From NCBI GenBank assembly GCA_947085405.1, contig CAMTWO010000009.1, positions 7,758 to 71,757 on the forward strand: a stretch of DNA of 64,000 bases, read 5' to 3'. Made by a program: the position numbers and the translations under genes. The notes beneath the pieces are model-generated. The model searched no databases, was not told where the DNA came from, and was given only the letters and a program-made list of their open reading frames with translations. The stretch comes from JASEGV01 sp947085405. Lineage in GTDB: Bacteria; Bacteroidota; Ignavibacteria; UBA10030; BY39. Of this stretch, positions 17,715-25,780 are shown in pieces (position 1 is the first letter of the stretch; every line of letters begins with the position of its first letter).

Positions 17715-19130
17715 ATGACTAAATTAATTATAATATTACTTCTTGTTTCAGTGCATGTTGGTATGGCACAGAAAACAGTTGATCAATGTATCACTTGCCA
17801 TAAAGCGATTGGCGATAAACCTTCGAGATTGTTTTCAAAGGATTTGCACTCTGCCCAAGGAATTTCGTGTGCTGATTGCCACGGTGGGAATGCCTCTAAA
17901 GAAGACATGGAAGAATCCATGAATAAGAATGCCGGGTTCATAGGCATTCCGCGTGGTGATAAAGTTTCGGAAGTATGCAGTAATTGCCATAGCGATCAGT
18001 TGGGAGAAATGAATAAAAGCGTTCATGGAAAACTTACGGTTAAAGGCGATCAAAAGATTTTACAATGTACTACCTGCCATAGTGTACACAATATCGTTCC
18101 TGTAAAAAATGCTGCATCACCTGTTCATGCCTCCAATGTTGTGCAAACCTGCTCAAAATGTCATTCCGATATTTCATACATGAGGCAATACAATCCAGCA
18201 TTACCGACCGATCAGCATGAAAAATATCTAACAAGTGTTCATGGAGTATTGAATAAGAAGAAAGATACAAAAGCCGCAACTTGTGCAAGCTGCCACGGAA
18301 GTCACGATATACGGATAGCTAAGGATGTTAAATCGAAAGTTCATGCAGCTAATTTACCTAAAACTTGCGCCGCTTGCCACAGCGATGCTGAGATTATGAA
18401 GCAATATAAAATATCAACTGACCAATATGAAAAATTTGCCGCAAGCGTTCATGGTGTTGCCTTGTTAAAGAAAGGTGATGCTGCTGCACCTTCGTGCAAC
18501 GACTGTCACGGCAATCACGGCGCCACTCCTCCGGGGCTTGAATCGATTTCAAAAGTTTGCGGAACTTGCCACGTGCTCAATGCCGACTTGTTCTCTAAGA
18601 GCCCTCATAAAAAAGCATTTGACGATCAAAAACTTCCTGAATGCGAAACCTGTCATAGTAATCATGGAATTATCGCAGGTACCGACCAGCTAATAGGAAT
18701 AACACCGGAAGCGGTTTGCTCGCGATGTCATACTGAAACAAAAAACCAAAAAGGGTATTGGGATGCGGCTCGAATGAGAAAAACTCTGGATAGCTTAATT
18801 CATGAAGAACAGGAAACTATCAAACTAATTACCGAAGCTGAACAAAAAGGGATGGAAGTATCGGAACCAAAATTCAAGTTAAGGGATATACGTCAGGCGA
18901 AATTAGAAACCCGAACCATCGTTCATGCTTTCAATCTTGAAAAATTTATCGAGGCAGCCAACAAAGGATTTACAGTTACTTCTGAAGTGAAACATGCTGG
19001 TCAGGAAGCAATCGGGGAATATTATTTTCGCAGATGGGGCTTACTTGCTGCAACCCTTATTATGACGATATTAGCAATCGCTTTATTCGTTTACATTAAA
19101 AGAATCGACAAGAAACAGCCCTCAAAATAA
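17715..19130 (+). CDS. 11-heme cytochrome c, membrane-anchored
   Basis: 471 aa with signal peptide (MTKLIIILLLVSVHVGMAQ) and eleven CxxCH motifs (CITCH, CADCH, CSNCH, CTTCH, CSKCH, CASCH, CAACH, CNDCH, CGTCH, CETCH, CSRCH). Several follow the KxCxxCHGSH/VHAxN pattern of octaheme-like respiratory cytochromes with repeated His ligands (SVHG repeats). A C-terminal TM helix (LLAATLIMTILAIALFVYIKR) holds it in the inner membrane facing the periplasm. Gene order after cytochrome b suggests that it receives electrons from the Rieske/b complex. Confidence 0.92.
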   Translation: MTKLIIILLLVSVHVGMAQKTVDQCITCHKAIGDKPSRLFSKDLHSAQGISCADCHGGNASKEDMEESMNKNAGFIGIPRGDKVSEVCSNCHSDQLGEMNKSVHGKLTVKGDQKILQCTTCHSVHNIVPVKNAASPVHASNVVQTCSKCHSDISYMRQYNPALPTDQHEKYLTSVHGVLNKKKDTKAATCASCHGSHDIRIAKDVKSKVHAANLPKTCAACHSDAEIMKQYKISTDQYEKFAASVHGVALLKKGDAAAPSCNDCHGNHGATPPGLESISKVCGTCHVLNADLFSKSPHKKAFDDQKLPECETCHSNHGIIAGTDQLIGITPEAVCSRCHTETKNQKGYWDAARMRKTLDSLIHEEQETIKLITEAEQKGMEVSEPKFKLRDIRQAKLETRTIVHAFNLEKFIEAANKGFTVTSEVKHAGQEAIGEYYFRRWGLLAATLIMTILAIALFVYIKRIDKKQPSK

Positions 19131-19271
19131 ACCATAAAATTCATTTTTAAATAATGAAAATATCTTTGTAATTATCATTAAATTTTGATAAATTTAGGGG
19201 AAATTTTTTGGTTTCCTTTGGCATTGAAAATGATGTAACTCATATATCTTAAATTAATTAAGGAAATGAAT

Positions 19272-20555
19272 ATGAAAAAAACGCTGATAATATTCTTTTG
19301 TTTTTTGTGCTTTACCGGTTCGCAGTATGGGCAGATTATCAACGGAAGGTTTACAACCTCGTTCTACACTTTCGAAAAATTCGAAAGTCCGACGACCTCC
19401 GAATCGCATCTGCTTGCTTACCAAACGGCACAACTCGATATTACAAAAAATAATATTTCTGTTTCTACATTATTTCAAGGTTCTAAAAATTTTCCGGATG
19501 TAGGAAATTTTTCAGCAGTCAGAATGTATAATTTATTTTTTAAATGGAGGAACATTGCTGATGTCGCCGATCTCACATTAGGCAGGCATTCTGTATTTGC
19601 GGGTGTAGGAAATGGTCTGATAGATGGTGGAACCTTAAAATTAAAATTTTTTGATAAAGCCATTTCTTTAACCGGTTATGCAGGTGCCAATGTTAAGGAA
19701 AATCTCGAAACTTACGTAACAACCAACCGGAAAGATAACTATATGGTTGGTGGACAGTTGGTAACTACCTTATTTTCCGATTTAAGAGTTGGTTTGAGTT
19801 ACTACAATCGACATCGGGAGAGAGTATCGTATAAAACTCTGCGAGCCGATTCGTTAGGGCTGCCAACTTATCGAATAATTGAGCTTGATTCACCAGCGGA
19901 ACAATTTACAAGTGCCGATGTGAATTACTTTCACAAATCACTCGGTAGAATTTACGGGCGTTTCGATTACGATTTGAATTTCGAAAAGAATTCGCGCATC
20001 CAATTCGGTGGACGAGCAAACCTGACCTCGACGATATCCTTGACCGGCGACTATATTTATCGCGTGCCGCGGATTTCGTATAATTCAATTTTTCATGTAT
20101 TCAACTACAGCAACACAACTGAAATTGAGGGTGGTTTAGAGTATGCCTACCAGCCCACTCTCCGCATTTTTGGCAAGTTCGCCAATATTAAATATTCGGG
20201 GGATAATTCTCAAAGATATACATTCGGAATGAATGCGGAGTATGGAAGCTTAGTCTATTCAGGTAATACCGGATACGCGGGTGAGTTGAGTGCTTTATCG
20301 GCTCAACTGTTTTATCCACTGTTCGATAGAGTTTTAATACCTACAATTGCATTTTCACGTTCGAGTTATAAATTATCAAAACAAAGCGACAGGATGGAAA
20401 GCTTTACAGGTATCCTTGGAGCAACCGTAAAAACCTCACAAAGTTTTTCGTTCGATACACAAATTCAATGGTTGAATAATAAAATTTATAAGAACGATTT
20501 CAGATTGATGGTTAAATTTAATTATCTATTCAGTCATCAATTAAATATCCTATAA
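19272..20555 (+). CDS. Outer-membrane beta-barrel, probable porin of cytochrome conduit
   Basis: 427 aa from ATG 19272, which is 7 nt from the SD AAGGA (19260-19264); the ATG at 19266 is only 1 nt from it. Signal peptide (MKKTLIIFFCFLCFTGSQYGQ), then alternating amphipathic beta strands with aromatic girdles (e.g. FGKFANIKYSGDNSQRYTFG) and a C-terminal strand ending in a hydrophobic pattern. No specific family recognised. It directly precedes a 14-heme periplasmic-type and an 11-heme lipoprotein cytochrome gene, the arrangement of porin-cytochrome (Pcc) extracellular electron transfer clusters, although gene order and sequences differ from Geobacter OmbB systems. The 140-bp upstream gap may hold its promoter. 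Confidence 0.75.
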   Translation: MKKTLIIFFCFLCFTGSQYGQIINGRFTTSFYTFEKFESPTTSESHLLAYQTAQLDITKNNISVSTLFQGSKNFPDVGNFSAVRMYNLFFKWRNIADVADLTLGRHSVFAGVGNGLIDGGTLKLKFFDKAISLTGYAGANVKENLETYVTTNRKDNYMVGGQLVTTLFSDLRVGLSYYNRHRERVSYKTLRADSLGLPTYRIIELDSPAEQFTSADVNYFHKSLGRIYGRFDYDLNFEKNSRIQFGGRANLTSTISLTGDYIYRVPRISYNSIFHVFNYSNTTEIEGGLEYAYQPTLRIFGKFANIKYSGDNSQRYTFGMNAEYGSLVYSGNTGYAGELSALSAQLFYPLFDRVLIPTIAFSRSSYKLSKQSDRMESFTGILGATVKTSQSFSFDTQIQWLNNKIYKNDFRLMVKFNYLFSHQLNIL

Positions 20556-20565
20556 AGGTGACAAT

Positions 20566-21768
20566 ATGAAGAAACGACATTTTTTAATTCTAATTTCAAT
20601 ATTAATAATTGCAGCAGTAAGCATTGCTATGTTGAATATCAAAATGGGACAGTCGGAAGAAGAGGACAGGTCATTAAAAGTTAAATTCTCACATAAATTT
20701 CATATTGAACAGGGAGTTGATTGTGCCGACTGCCACACCGACGCTGCAACGAGCAAGTTATCTTCTGATAAGCTTTTCGGGAACCACGCTTCTTGCCAAA
20801 CTTGCCACGAGGAACAGGTAAATAACGATTGCAAATTCTGTCATGTAAAACCAGAATTTTATGAAGCTTTCGAGAATCCAGAACGCGAAGTAATCTTCTC
20901 ACACGAAAAACATTTAACTATGTCGGATGTAAAATGCACAACCTGCCATCAAAATTTGGAAAGTGTAGATATTGCTTCATCAAAGAACTTACCCGATATG
21001 GCAGCTTGCAATACGTGTCACGATAACTCGAAAGCGACAAATTTATGCGAAACCTGTCATACGAATTTTGATTCGCTCCTTCCAAACGACCACCGGGAAA
21101 CCAATTTCAAAAAAGACCACAAAAATTTAGTCCGTGTGGGAATGATGGATGTTAGCTGTGCAACTTGCCATGATGATGTATTTTGTCAGCAGTGCCACGA
21201 TGGTGCAAGTTTAGTAAAAATCGGTGAGAAAGGTTTGATGATTAATCCGGCGCCACGACTCACTCGTCGTGATTCCCCGAAGATGCTTACAGTGCAAATG
21301 GCACACGACTTAAATTACAGATTTACGCACGGTATCGATGCGAAAGCAAAAACTAATGATTGCTATACTTGCCATCAACGCGAAACGTTTTGTTCAGAAT
21401 GCCATCAAGCCGGCGGAAATATTACTCAAGGTAACTTCAAGCCGAAGTGGCACGGCGAAATCGGGTTTACTACTTTCGGAGTTGGTTCCGGCGGCGGTAA
21501 ACATGCAGAAATTGCCCGTCGCGACATCGAAAGTTGTATGGCTTGCCACGATGCGAACGGCGCCGATGCAACTTGCGTAAAATGCCATTTTGATAACGAT
21601 GGAGTTCGTGGAACAAATCCGAAAACTCATCAAACTGGTTATATGAAAGATGAAAGAGGATTATGGCACGATACAAACGGGGCTACGTGTTACGTTTGTC
21701 ATACAAGTCCTAACGCAAATAAAGATGGACTCAAAAACGGCGGATTCTGTAATTACTGTCATATATAA
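20566..21768 (+). CDS. 14-heme cytochrome c, periplasmic
   Basis: 400 aa with an uncleaved or cleavable N-terminal signal/anchor (residues 5-27) and fourteen CxxCH motifs, including pairs placed like cytochrome c7/NrfB repeats (SHKFHIEQGVDCADCH, SHEKHLTMSDVKCTTCH). The motif count gives one heme per 29 residues, a wire-like density. Lies 10 bp after the porin gene and 12 bp before the lipoprotein cytochrome gene; likely the periplasmic half of a trans-outer-membrane conduit. Heme count is read directly; role is inferred. Confidence 0.93.
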   Translation: MKKRHFLILISILIIAAVSIAMLNIKMGQSEEEDRSLKVKFSHKFHIEQGVDCADCHTDAATSKLSSDKLFGNHASCQTCHEEQVNNDCKFCHVKPEFYEAFENPEREVIFSHEKHLTMSDVKCTTCHQNLESVDIASSKNLPDMAACNTCHDNSKATNLCETCHTNFDSLLPNDHRETNFKKDHKNLVRVGMMDVSCATCHDDVFCQQCHDGASLVKIGEKGLMINPAPRLTRRDSPKMLTVQMAHDLNYRFTHGIDAKAKTNDCYTCHQRETFCSECHQAGGNITQGNFKPKWHGEIGFTTFGVGSGGGKHAEIARRDIESCMACHDANGADATCVKCHFDNDGVRGTNPKTHQTGYMKDERGLWHDTNGATCYVCHTSPNANKDGLKNGGFCNYCHI

Positions 21769-21780
21769 GGAAGAAAACTT

Positions 21781-23013
21781 ATGAGAACGAAAAATATTTT
21801 TCTGATTTTTGTAATATTTGTTTTATTTGGCGGTTGTTCCAAACTGCAAAAAGAACTCCCCGAACCAACTGCACCAACAGTTATACATGCAAAAGGTTGG
21901 GAGATAGTTACCTCTGAAAATTTTCACGGAAAATATTTACATAAAAAAGAATGGGAACTTACTGATTGTATTTCATGCCACGGAAGTGATTTCAGTGGAG
22001 GAACGAGCAAAGTTTCCTGCTACACTTGCCATAGTTCTTATCCGCATCGAGCCGGATTTTTACAAAAGAACAGTCCCTATTACCACGGCTTATATTTGAA
22101 GAGTGAATCGTGGGTTACTACCTCATGTCAGGGATGTCACGGTACTGATTTAAGCGGTGGTAATAACGGTGTGAAATGTGCAACGTGCCACGATTCTTTC
22201 CCCCATAAGTCAGGATGGAAAGTTGCAGCACAAACAACATTTCACGGAAAATATTTAAAAGAAGAACAATGGGATATGAAACTTTGTATCGGCTGCCATG
22301 GAAGCGGTTACGATGGTGGAAGTGTAACTAACGAGAGTTGTATGACTTCCCAATGCCATGTTGATGCGGGCGGAAGAAAGAAATCGCCAGAAGCTTGCAA
22401 CACTTGTCACGGTTCGTTTTCGGCAAAAGCTGATAGCATTTTCGCATGGGCGCCTCCACGAAGTGTTGATGGTGAAACTGCGACTACATTCAAAGGTGTA
22501 GGAGCGCATCAAAAACATTTAGCAACTGGGACATTTGGAAAAGCGGTTAAATGTTCAGAATGCCACTCCGTTCCGAATCAAACATTCGTGAATGGACATT
22601 TAGATACTAATCTCCCGGCAGAAGTTGTTATGAATGATACTTTAGCACGTCTAATTACTGCAAATGGTTTGTTGGTTCCGAATCCCACATATCAAACAAC
22701 AAATGCTACTTGCAGCAATACATATTGCCACGGTAATTGGCGATTGCGTCGCGCGACTTCAACAGCACAGTTCGGTTATGCCGATTCAGTTATGGTCGGA
22801 GCGAACAGGTCGGTTGTTTGGACGGGTGGAACAAGCGAAGCAGCTTGTGGAACTTGCCACGCAAATCCACCAACAGGACACATTGCCGCCACACTTTCTA
22901 CATGCGGAAACTGCCATACCGGAATTGTGAACAGCTCAGGTGAAATAATCGACAAAGCCAAGCATATCAACGGTAAGATTATGCTCTTTGGAACTGAAAA
23001 AAATATGAATTAA
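21781..23013 (+). CDS. 11-heme outer-membrane lipoprotein cytochrome (CX4CH/CxxCH family)
   Basis: 410 aa. Lipobox LFGGC, so Cys19 would be lipid-anchored. Nine CxxCH and two CX4CH motifs (CMTSQCH, CSNTYCH); the C-terminal third, with CSNTYCHGNW and CGTCHANPP, is the CxxxxCH/CxxCH domain typical of Geobacter OmcX-like surface cytochromes. The N-terminal part has three internal repeats of the form FHGKYLK..W....C..CHG.D..GG....C.TCH..FPH. Predicted to sit on the outer membrane as the external terminus of the conduit formed with the porin and the 14-heme protein. Confidence 0.92.
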   Translation: MRTKNIFLIFVIFVLFGGCSKLQKELPEPTAPTVIHAKGWEIVTSENFHGKYLHKKEWELTDCISCHGSDFSGGTSKVSCYTCHSSYPHRAGFLQKNSPYYHGLYLKSESWVTTSCQGCHGTDLSGGNNGVKCATCHDSFPHKSGWKVAAQTTFHGKYLKEEQWDMKLCIGCHGSGYDGGSVTNESCMTSQCHVDAGGRKKSPEACNTCHGSFSAKADSIFAWAPPRSVDGETATTFKGVGAHQKHLATGTFGKAVKCSECHSVPNQTFVNGHLDTNLPAEVVMNDTLARLITANGLLVPNPTYQTTNATCSNTYCHGNWRLRRATSTAQFGYADSVMVGANRSVVWTGGTSEAACGTCHANPPTGHIAATLSTCGNCHTGIVNSSGEIIDKAKHINGKIMLFGTEKNMN

Positions 23014-23042
23014 TAGATAAGTAAAAATAAAATAGGAATTAG

Positions 23043-23891
23043 ATGTACAAAATAATTGGAAAGCAAAAGCTTTCGGATACAATAACAAAATTAGAAATCG
23101 AATCGCCCCTCGTTGCAAAAAAGCGAAAAGCGGGAAACTTTGTGATGATTCGCGTAGTGGAAGGTGGTGAGCGTATTCCAATAACAATAGCTGATTCTGA
23201 TATTGAAAAAGGAACAGTTACAATAATCGTTCAGGCAATCGGTAAAACAACAAAGATGTTGTGTTCGCTGAACGAAGGAGATTTTGTTTTGGATTTTGTT
23301 GGTCCACTCGGCGAGCCAACTCCAATTCATAATTTCGGAACGGTCGTTTGTATCGGCGGCGGAGTTGGAACTGCTGAAGTCTATCCAATAGCAAAAGCTT
23401 TACGCGATGCGGGTAACGAAGTGATTGGAATTATTGGCGCCCGCAGTAAAGATTTGATTATACTCGAAAAAGAAATGGGTGAAGTCTGTAACAAACTTTA
23501 TATAACAACCGACGACGGTAGTTATTCTCGTAAAGGTTTCGTATCAGATCAACTCCTTGAACTCATAAATAACGGAACAAAGATTGATGGTGTTTATGCA
23601 ATCGGTCCAATCCCGATGATGAAAGTGTGTGCGAATGTTACAAAACCATTTGGCATAAAAACTTATGTAAGTTTGAATCCAATTATGGTTGACGGCACAG
23701 GAATGTGCGGCGGATGCCGTGTAACTGTCGGCGGTAAAATGAAGTTTGCCTGCGTTGACGGTCCTGAATTCGACGCACACGAGGTTGATTTCGAAGAATT
23801 AATTATGCGAAATCGCACTTATGCTGCTCTAGAAAAAATATCAGACCAAATGTATGAAGAACATGTATGTAGATTGGAGGGTGTGAACTAA
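23043..23891 (+). CDS. nfnA: NfnA/SudB-like FAD-[2Fe-2S] subunit
   Basis: 282 aa. Ferredoxin reductase fold with FAD-binding N-terminal barrel (RIPITIAD), NAD(P) site (CIGGGVGTAEVYPIAKAL) and a C-terminal [2Fe-2S] site DGTGMCGGCR...FACVDGPEFD, as in NfnA / sulfide dehydrogenase subunit B. Overlaps the next gene by one base (TAATG), so the two are translationally coupled. The pair makes NADH-dependent reduced ferredoxin:NADP oxidoreductase, an electron-bifurcating enzyme. Sulfide dehydrogenase activity is an alternative name for the same complex. Confidence 0.9.
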   Translation: MYKIIGKQKLSDTITKLEIESPLVAKKRKAGNFVMIRVVEGGERIPITIADSDIEKGTVTIIVQAIGKTTKMLCSLNEGDFVLDFVGPLGEPTPIHNFGTVVCIGGGVGTAEVYPIAKALRDAGNEVIGIIGARSKDLIILEKEMGEVCNKLYITTDDGSYSRKGFVSDQLLELINNGTKIDGVYAIGPIPMMKVCANVTKPFGIKTYVSLNPIMVDGTGMCGGCRVTVGGKMKFACVDGPEFDAHEVDFEELIMRNRTYAALEKISDQMYEEHVCRLEGVN

Positions 23892-25345
23892 TGCCAAATA
23901 CGCTGAAACCATCCGAGAGAATGAAAATACCACGTCAGCATTCAATCGAACAAAATGCTGAAGATAGGAATAAAAATTTCAATGAAGTCTCATTCGGACT
24001 GAATGAAGAATTGGCACTGCTCGAAGCAAAGCGATGCCTTGATTGTAAAAACCCCGTTTGTATCGATGGCTGTCCCGTGCGAATTGATATACCCGGATTT
24101 ATAAACCTAATAATTGAGAAAGATTACGCCGGAGCGGCTGATAAAATTCGTGAGGCAAATTATTTACCTGCAATCTGCGGCAGAGTTTGTCCCCAAGAAG
24201 ATCAATGCGAAATTGTATGCATATTAGGTAAGAAGCATGAACCGGTAGCAATCGGTAAACTTGAGCGCTTCGTAGCTGATTATGAAATGGCTAACAAATT
24301 ATTTAAATCACCTGTAGTTACTAATAATATCGATAAAAAAGTAGCTATAGTCGGTTCAGGACCTGCGGGTTTAACTTGTGCCGCTGAGTTGGTAAAGTTA
24401 GGTTACAAAGTAACTATTTTTGAAGCTCTACACGCAACGGGTGGAGTATTACGTTATGGAATTCCGGAATTTCGTTTGCCGAAAGAGATTTTAGACATCG
24501 AAGTAAACAGAGTGAGAGAACTCGGTGCCGAAATTATAACGAACTTTGTTGTTGGCAGGACAGCTACGTTGGACGAGTTGATTGATGAGATGGGTTATGA
24601 AGCTGTATTTTTAGGAACTGGTGCGGGAACTCCAAACTTTATGGAAATCCCAGGTGAACATCTCAGCGGTGTTTTATCAGCAAACGAATTTTTGACCCGC
24701 GTAAATTTTATGAAGGCTTATACTTTTCCTGAAGCCGATACACCGATTAAAATTGGGAAACAGATTGCAGTAATCGGCGGCGGTAATACAGCGATGGATG
24801 CTGTCCGCACGGCAAAACGTTTAGGAGCCGAGAAAGCATATTTAATTTACAGGCGTTCACGCAAGGAAATGCCCGCCCGGATAGAAGAAGTTCATCACGC
24901 CGAAGAAGAAGGTATAGAATTTATGATGCTCACTAATCCATTACGAATTATCGGAGACGAGTTTAATTGGGTAAAAGCGATCGAGTGCCAAAAAATGGAA
25001 CTTGGCGAACCTGATGATTCGGGCAGAAGAAAACCGATACCAATTAAAGGTTCGGAATATATAATCGAAGTTCAGAATGTGATTGAAGCTATCGGACAGA
25101 AACCAAATCCGATTATTCAGGCGACAACACCCGGCTTAGGTATAAGTAAGCGAGGAACCGTAGTTGTGGATAATAAGACGATGGTAACGAGTCGCCCGAA
25201 TGTATTTGCAGGAGGTGATTTGATACACGGAGGCGCTACTGTTATACTCGCAATGCACGACGGGAAAGTGGCTGCCGCTTCGATACACGAATATCTGCAG
25301 AAAGTGGAAAAAGAGAAAGAAGAAAAAGTAGTTGAAGTTAAGTAG
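23891..25345 (+). CDS. nfnB: NfnB/SudA-like NADPH-binding bifurcating subunit
   Basis: 484 aa, glutamate-synthase-small-subunit-like. Two [4Fe-4S] cysteine sets near the N-terminus (CLDCKNPVCIDGCP and CGRVCPQEDQCEIVC), FAD site VAIVGSGPAGLTCA, NADP site IAVIGGGNTAMDAVRTAKRLG and a C-terminal FAD motif with AGGDLIHGG. Length fits NfnB and is well above a stand-alone GltD. Partner of the upstream NfnA. Placed at the end of the respiratory block, it would balance NADPH, NADH and ferredoxin pools. Confidence 0.92.
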   Translation: MPNTLKPSERMKIPRQHSIEQNAEDRNKNFNEVSFGLNEELALLEAKRCLDCKNPVCIDGCPVRIDIPGFINLIIEKDYAGAADKIREANYLPAICGRVCPQEDQCEIVCILGKKHEPVAIGKLERFVADYEMANKLFKSPVVTNNIDKKVAIVGSGPAGLTCAAELVKLGYKVTIFEALHATGGVLRYGIPEFRLPKEILDIEVNRVRELGAEIITNFVVGRTATLDELIDEMGYEAVFLGTGAGTPNFMEIPGEHLSGVLSANEFLTRVNFMKAYTFPEADTPIKIGKQIAVIGGGNTAMDAVRTAKRLGAEKAYLIYRRSRKEMPARIEEVHHAEEEGIEFMMLTNPLRIIGDEFNWVKAIECQKMELGEPDDSGRRKPIPIKGSEYIIEVQNVIEAIGQKPNPIIQATTPGLGISKRGTVVVDNKTMVTSRPNVFAGGDLIHGGATVILAMHDGKVAAASIHEYLQKVEKEKEEKVVEVK

Positions 25346-25368
25346 ATATAAAACTCTGAAACAACTAT

Positions 25369-25397
25369 AGTAGGTCGGAATTAAATTCCGACTTACT
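25369..25397. repeat. Intergenic palindrome after nfnB
   Basis: AGTAGGTCGGAATT (25369-25382) and AATTCCGACTTACT (25384-25397) form 14-bp arms with one mismatch around a single base. No T-tract follows, so it resembles a REP-like element more than a terminator. Confidence 0.6.
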
Positions 25398-25479
25398 CCA
25401 TCAGATGAGATTGGAGAGGTATTTGTTTTTATTTCTCATTTGTTTATATTATCGCCAGCAATTTTGTGTTCTTTTAATA

Positions 25480-25645
25480 AACGATTATGACTAAGGGAAT
25501 TCCGTTTAAGTCGGAAGCTGCCCCGCAACTGTGAATAGTATTCACTGAAGTTTACCACTGTGGCGTCCCGATAAGGATCGGGACGCTATGGGAAGGTAAC
25601 TTCAATACTCTTATGACTATGAGCCAGGAGACCTGTCAGAATCAC
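25480..25645 (+). promoter_or_regulatory. Cobalamin riboswitch
   Basis: Contains the conserved core GCTGCCCCGCAACTGTGA (25517-25534), GGGAAGG (25590-25596) and GAGCCAGGAGACCTG (25621-25635) in the right order and spacing. A variable stem carries a perfect palindrome GCGTCCCGAT/ATCGGGACGC (25564-25587) that looks like an inserted repeat. Followed by a strong hairpin-T terminator and then the BtuB-like gene, so cobalamin binding would repress vitamin B12 uptake. Confidence 0.93.
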
Positions 25646-25698
25646 AAAAACTTTAAACCTTCGTGGGAAAGGTGCGGACATCATTAGATTTTATGATA

Positions 25699-25743
25699 CC
25701 CCAACTTTCTATCCGCCTTTGGCGGAGAAGGTTGGGGTTTTTT
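25699..25743 (+). terminator. Riboswitch expression-platform terminator with nested palindrome
   Basis: Stem CCCCAACTTTCT / AGAAGGTTGGGG followed by six T residues. The loop is occupied by the 15-bp palindrome TCCGCCTTTGGCGGA (25712-25726), which lengthens the hairpin. The same palindrome form occurs elsewhere in the window. Confidence 0.9.
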
Positions 25744-25780
25744 ATTTCCATAAATCTAAACTATTAACGAAAGGATTAAT

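Noticed and set aside
25369..25397. Terminator for nfnB
   Set aside because: Strong palindrome, but no T-tract follows on either strand.
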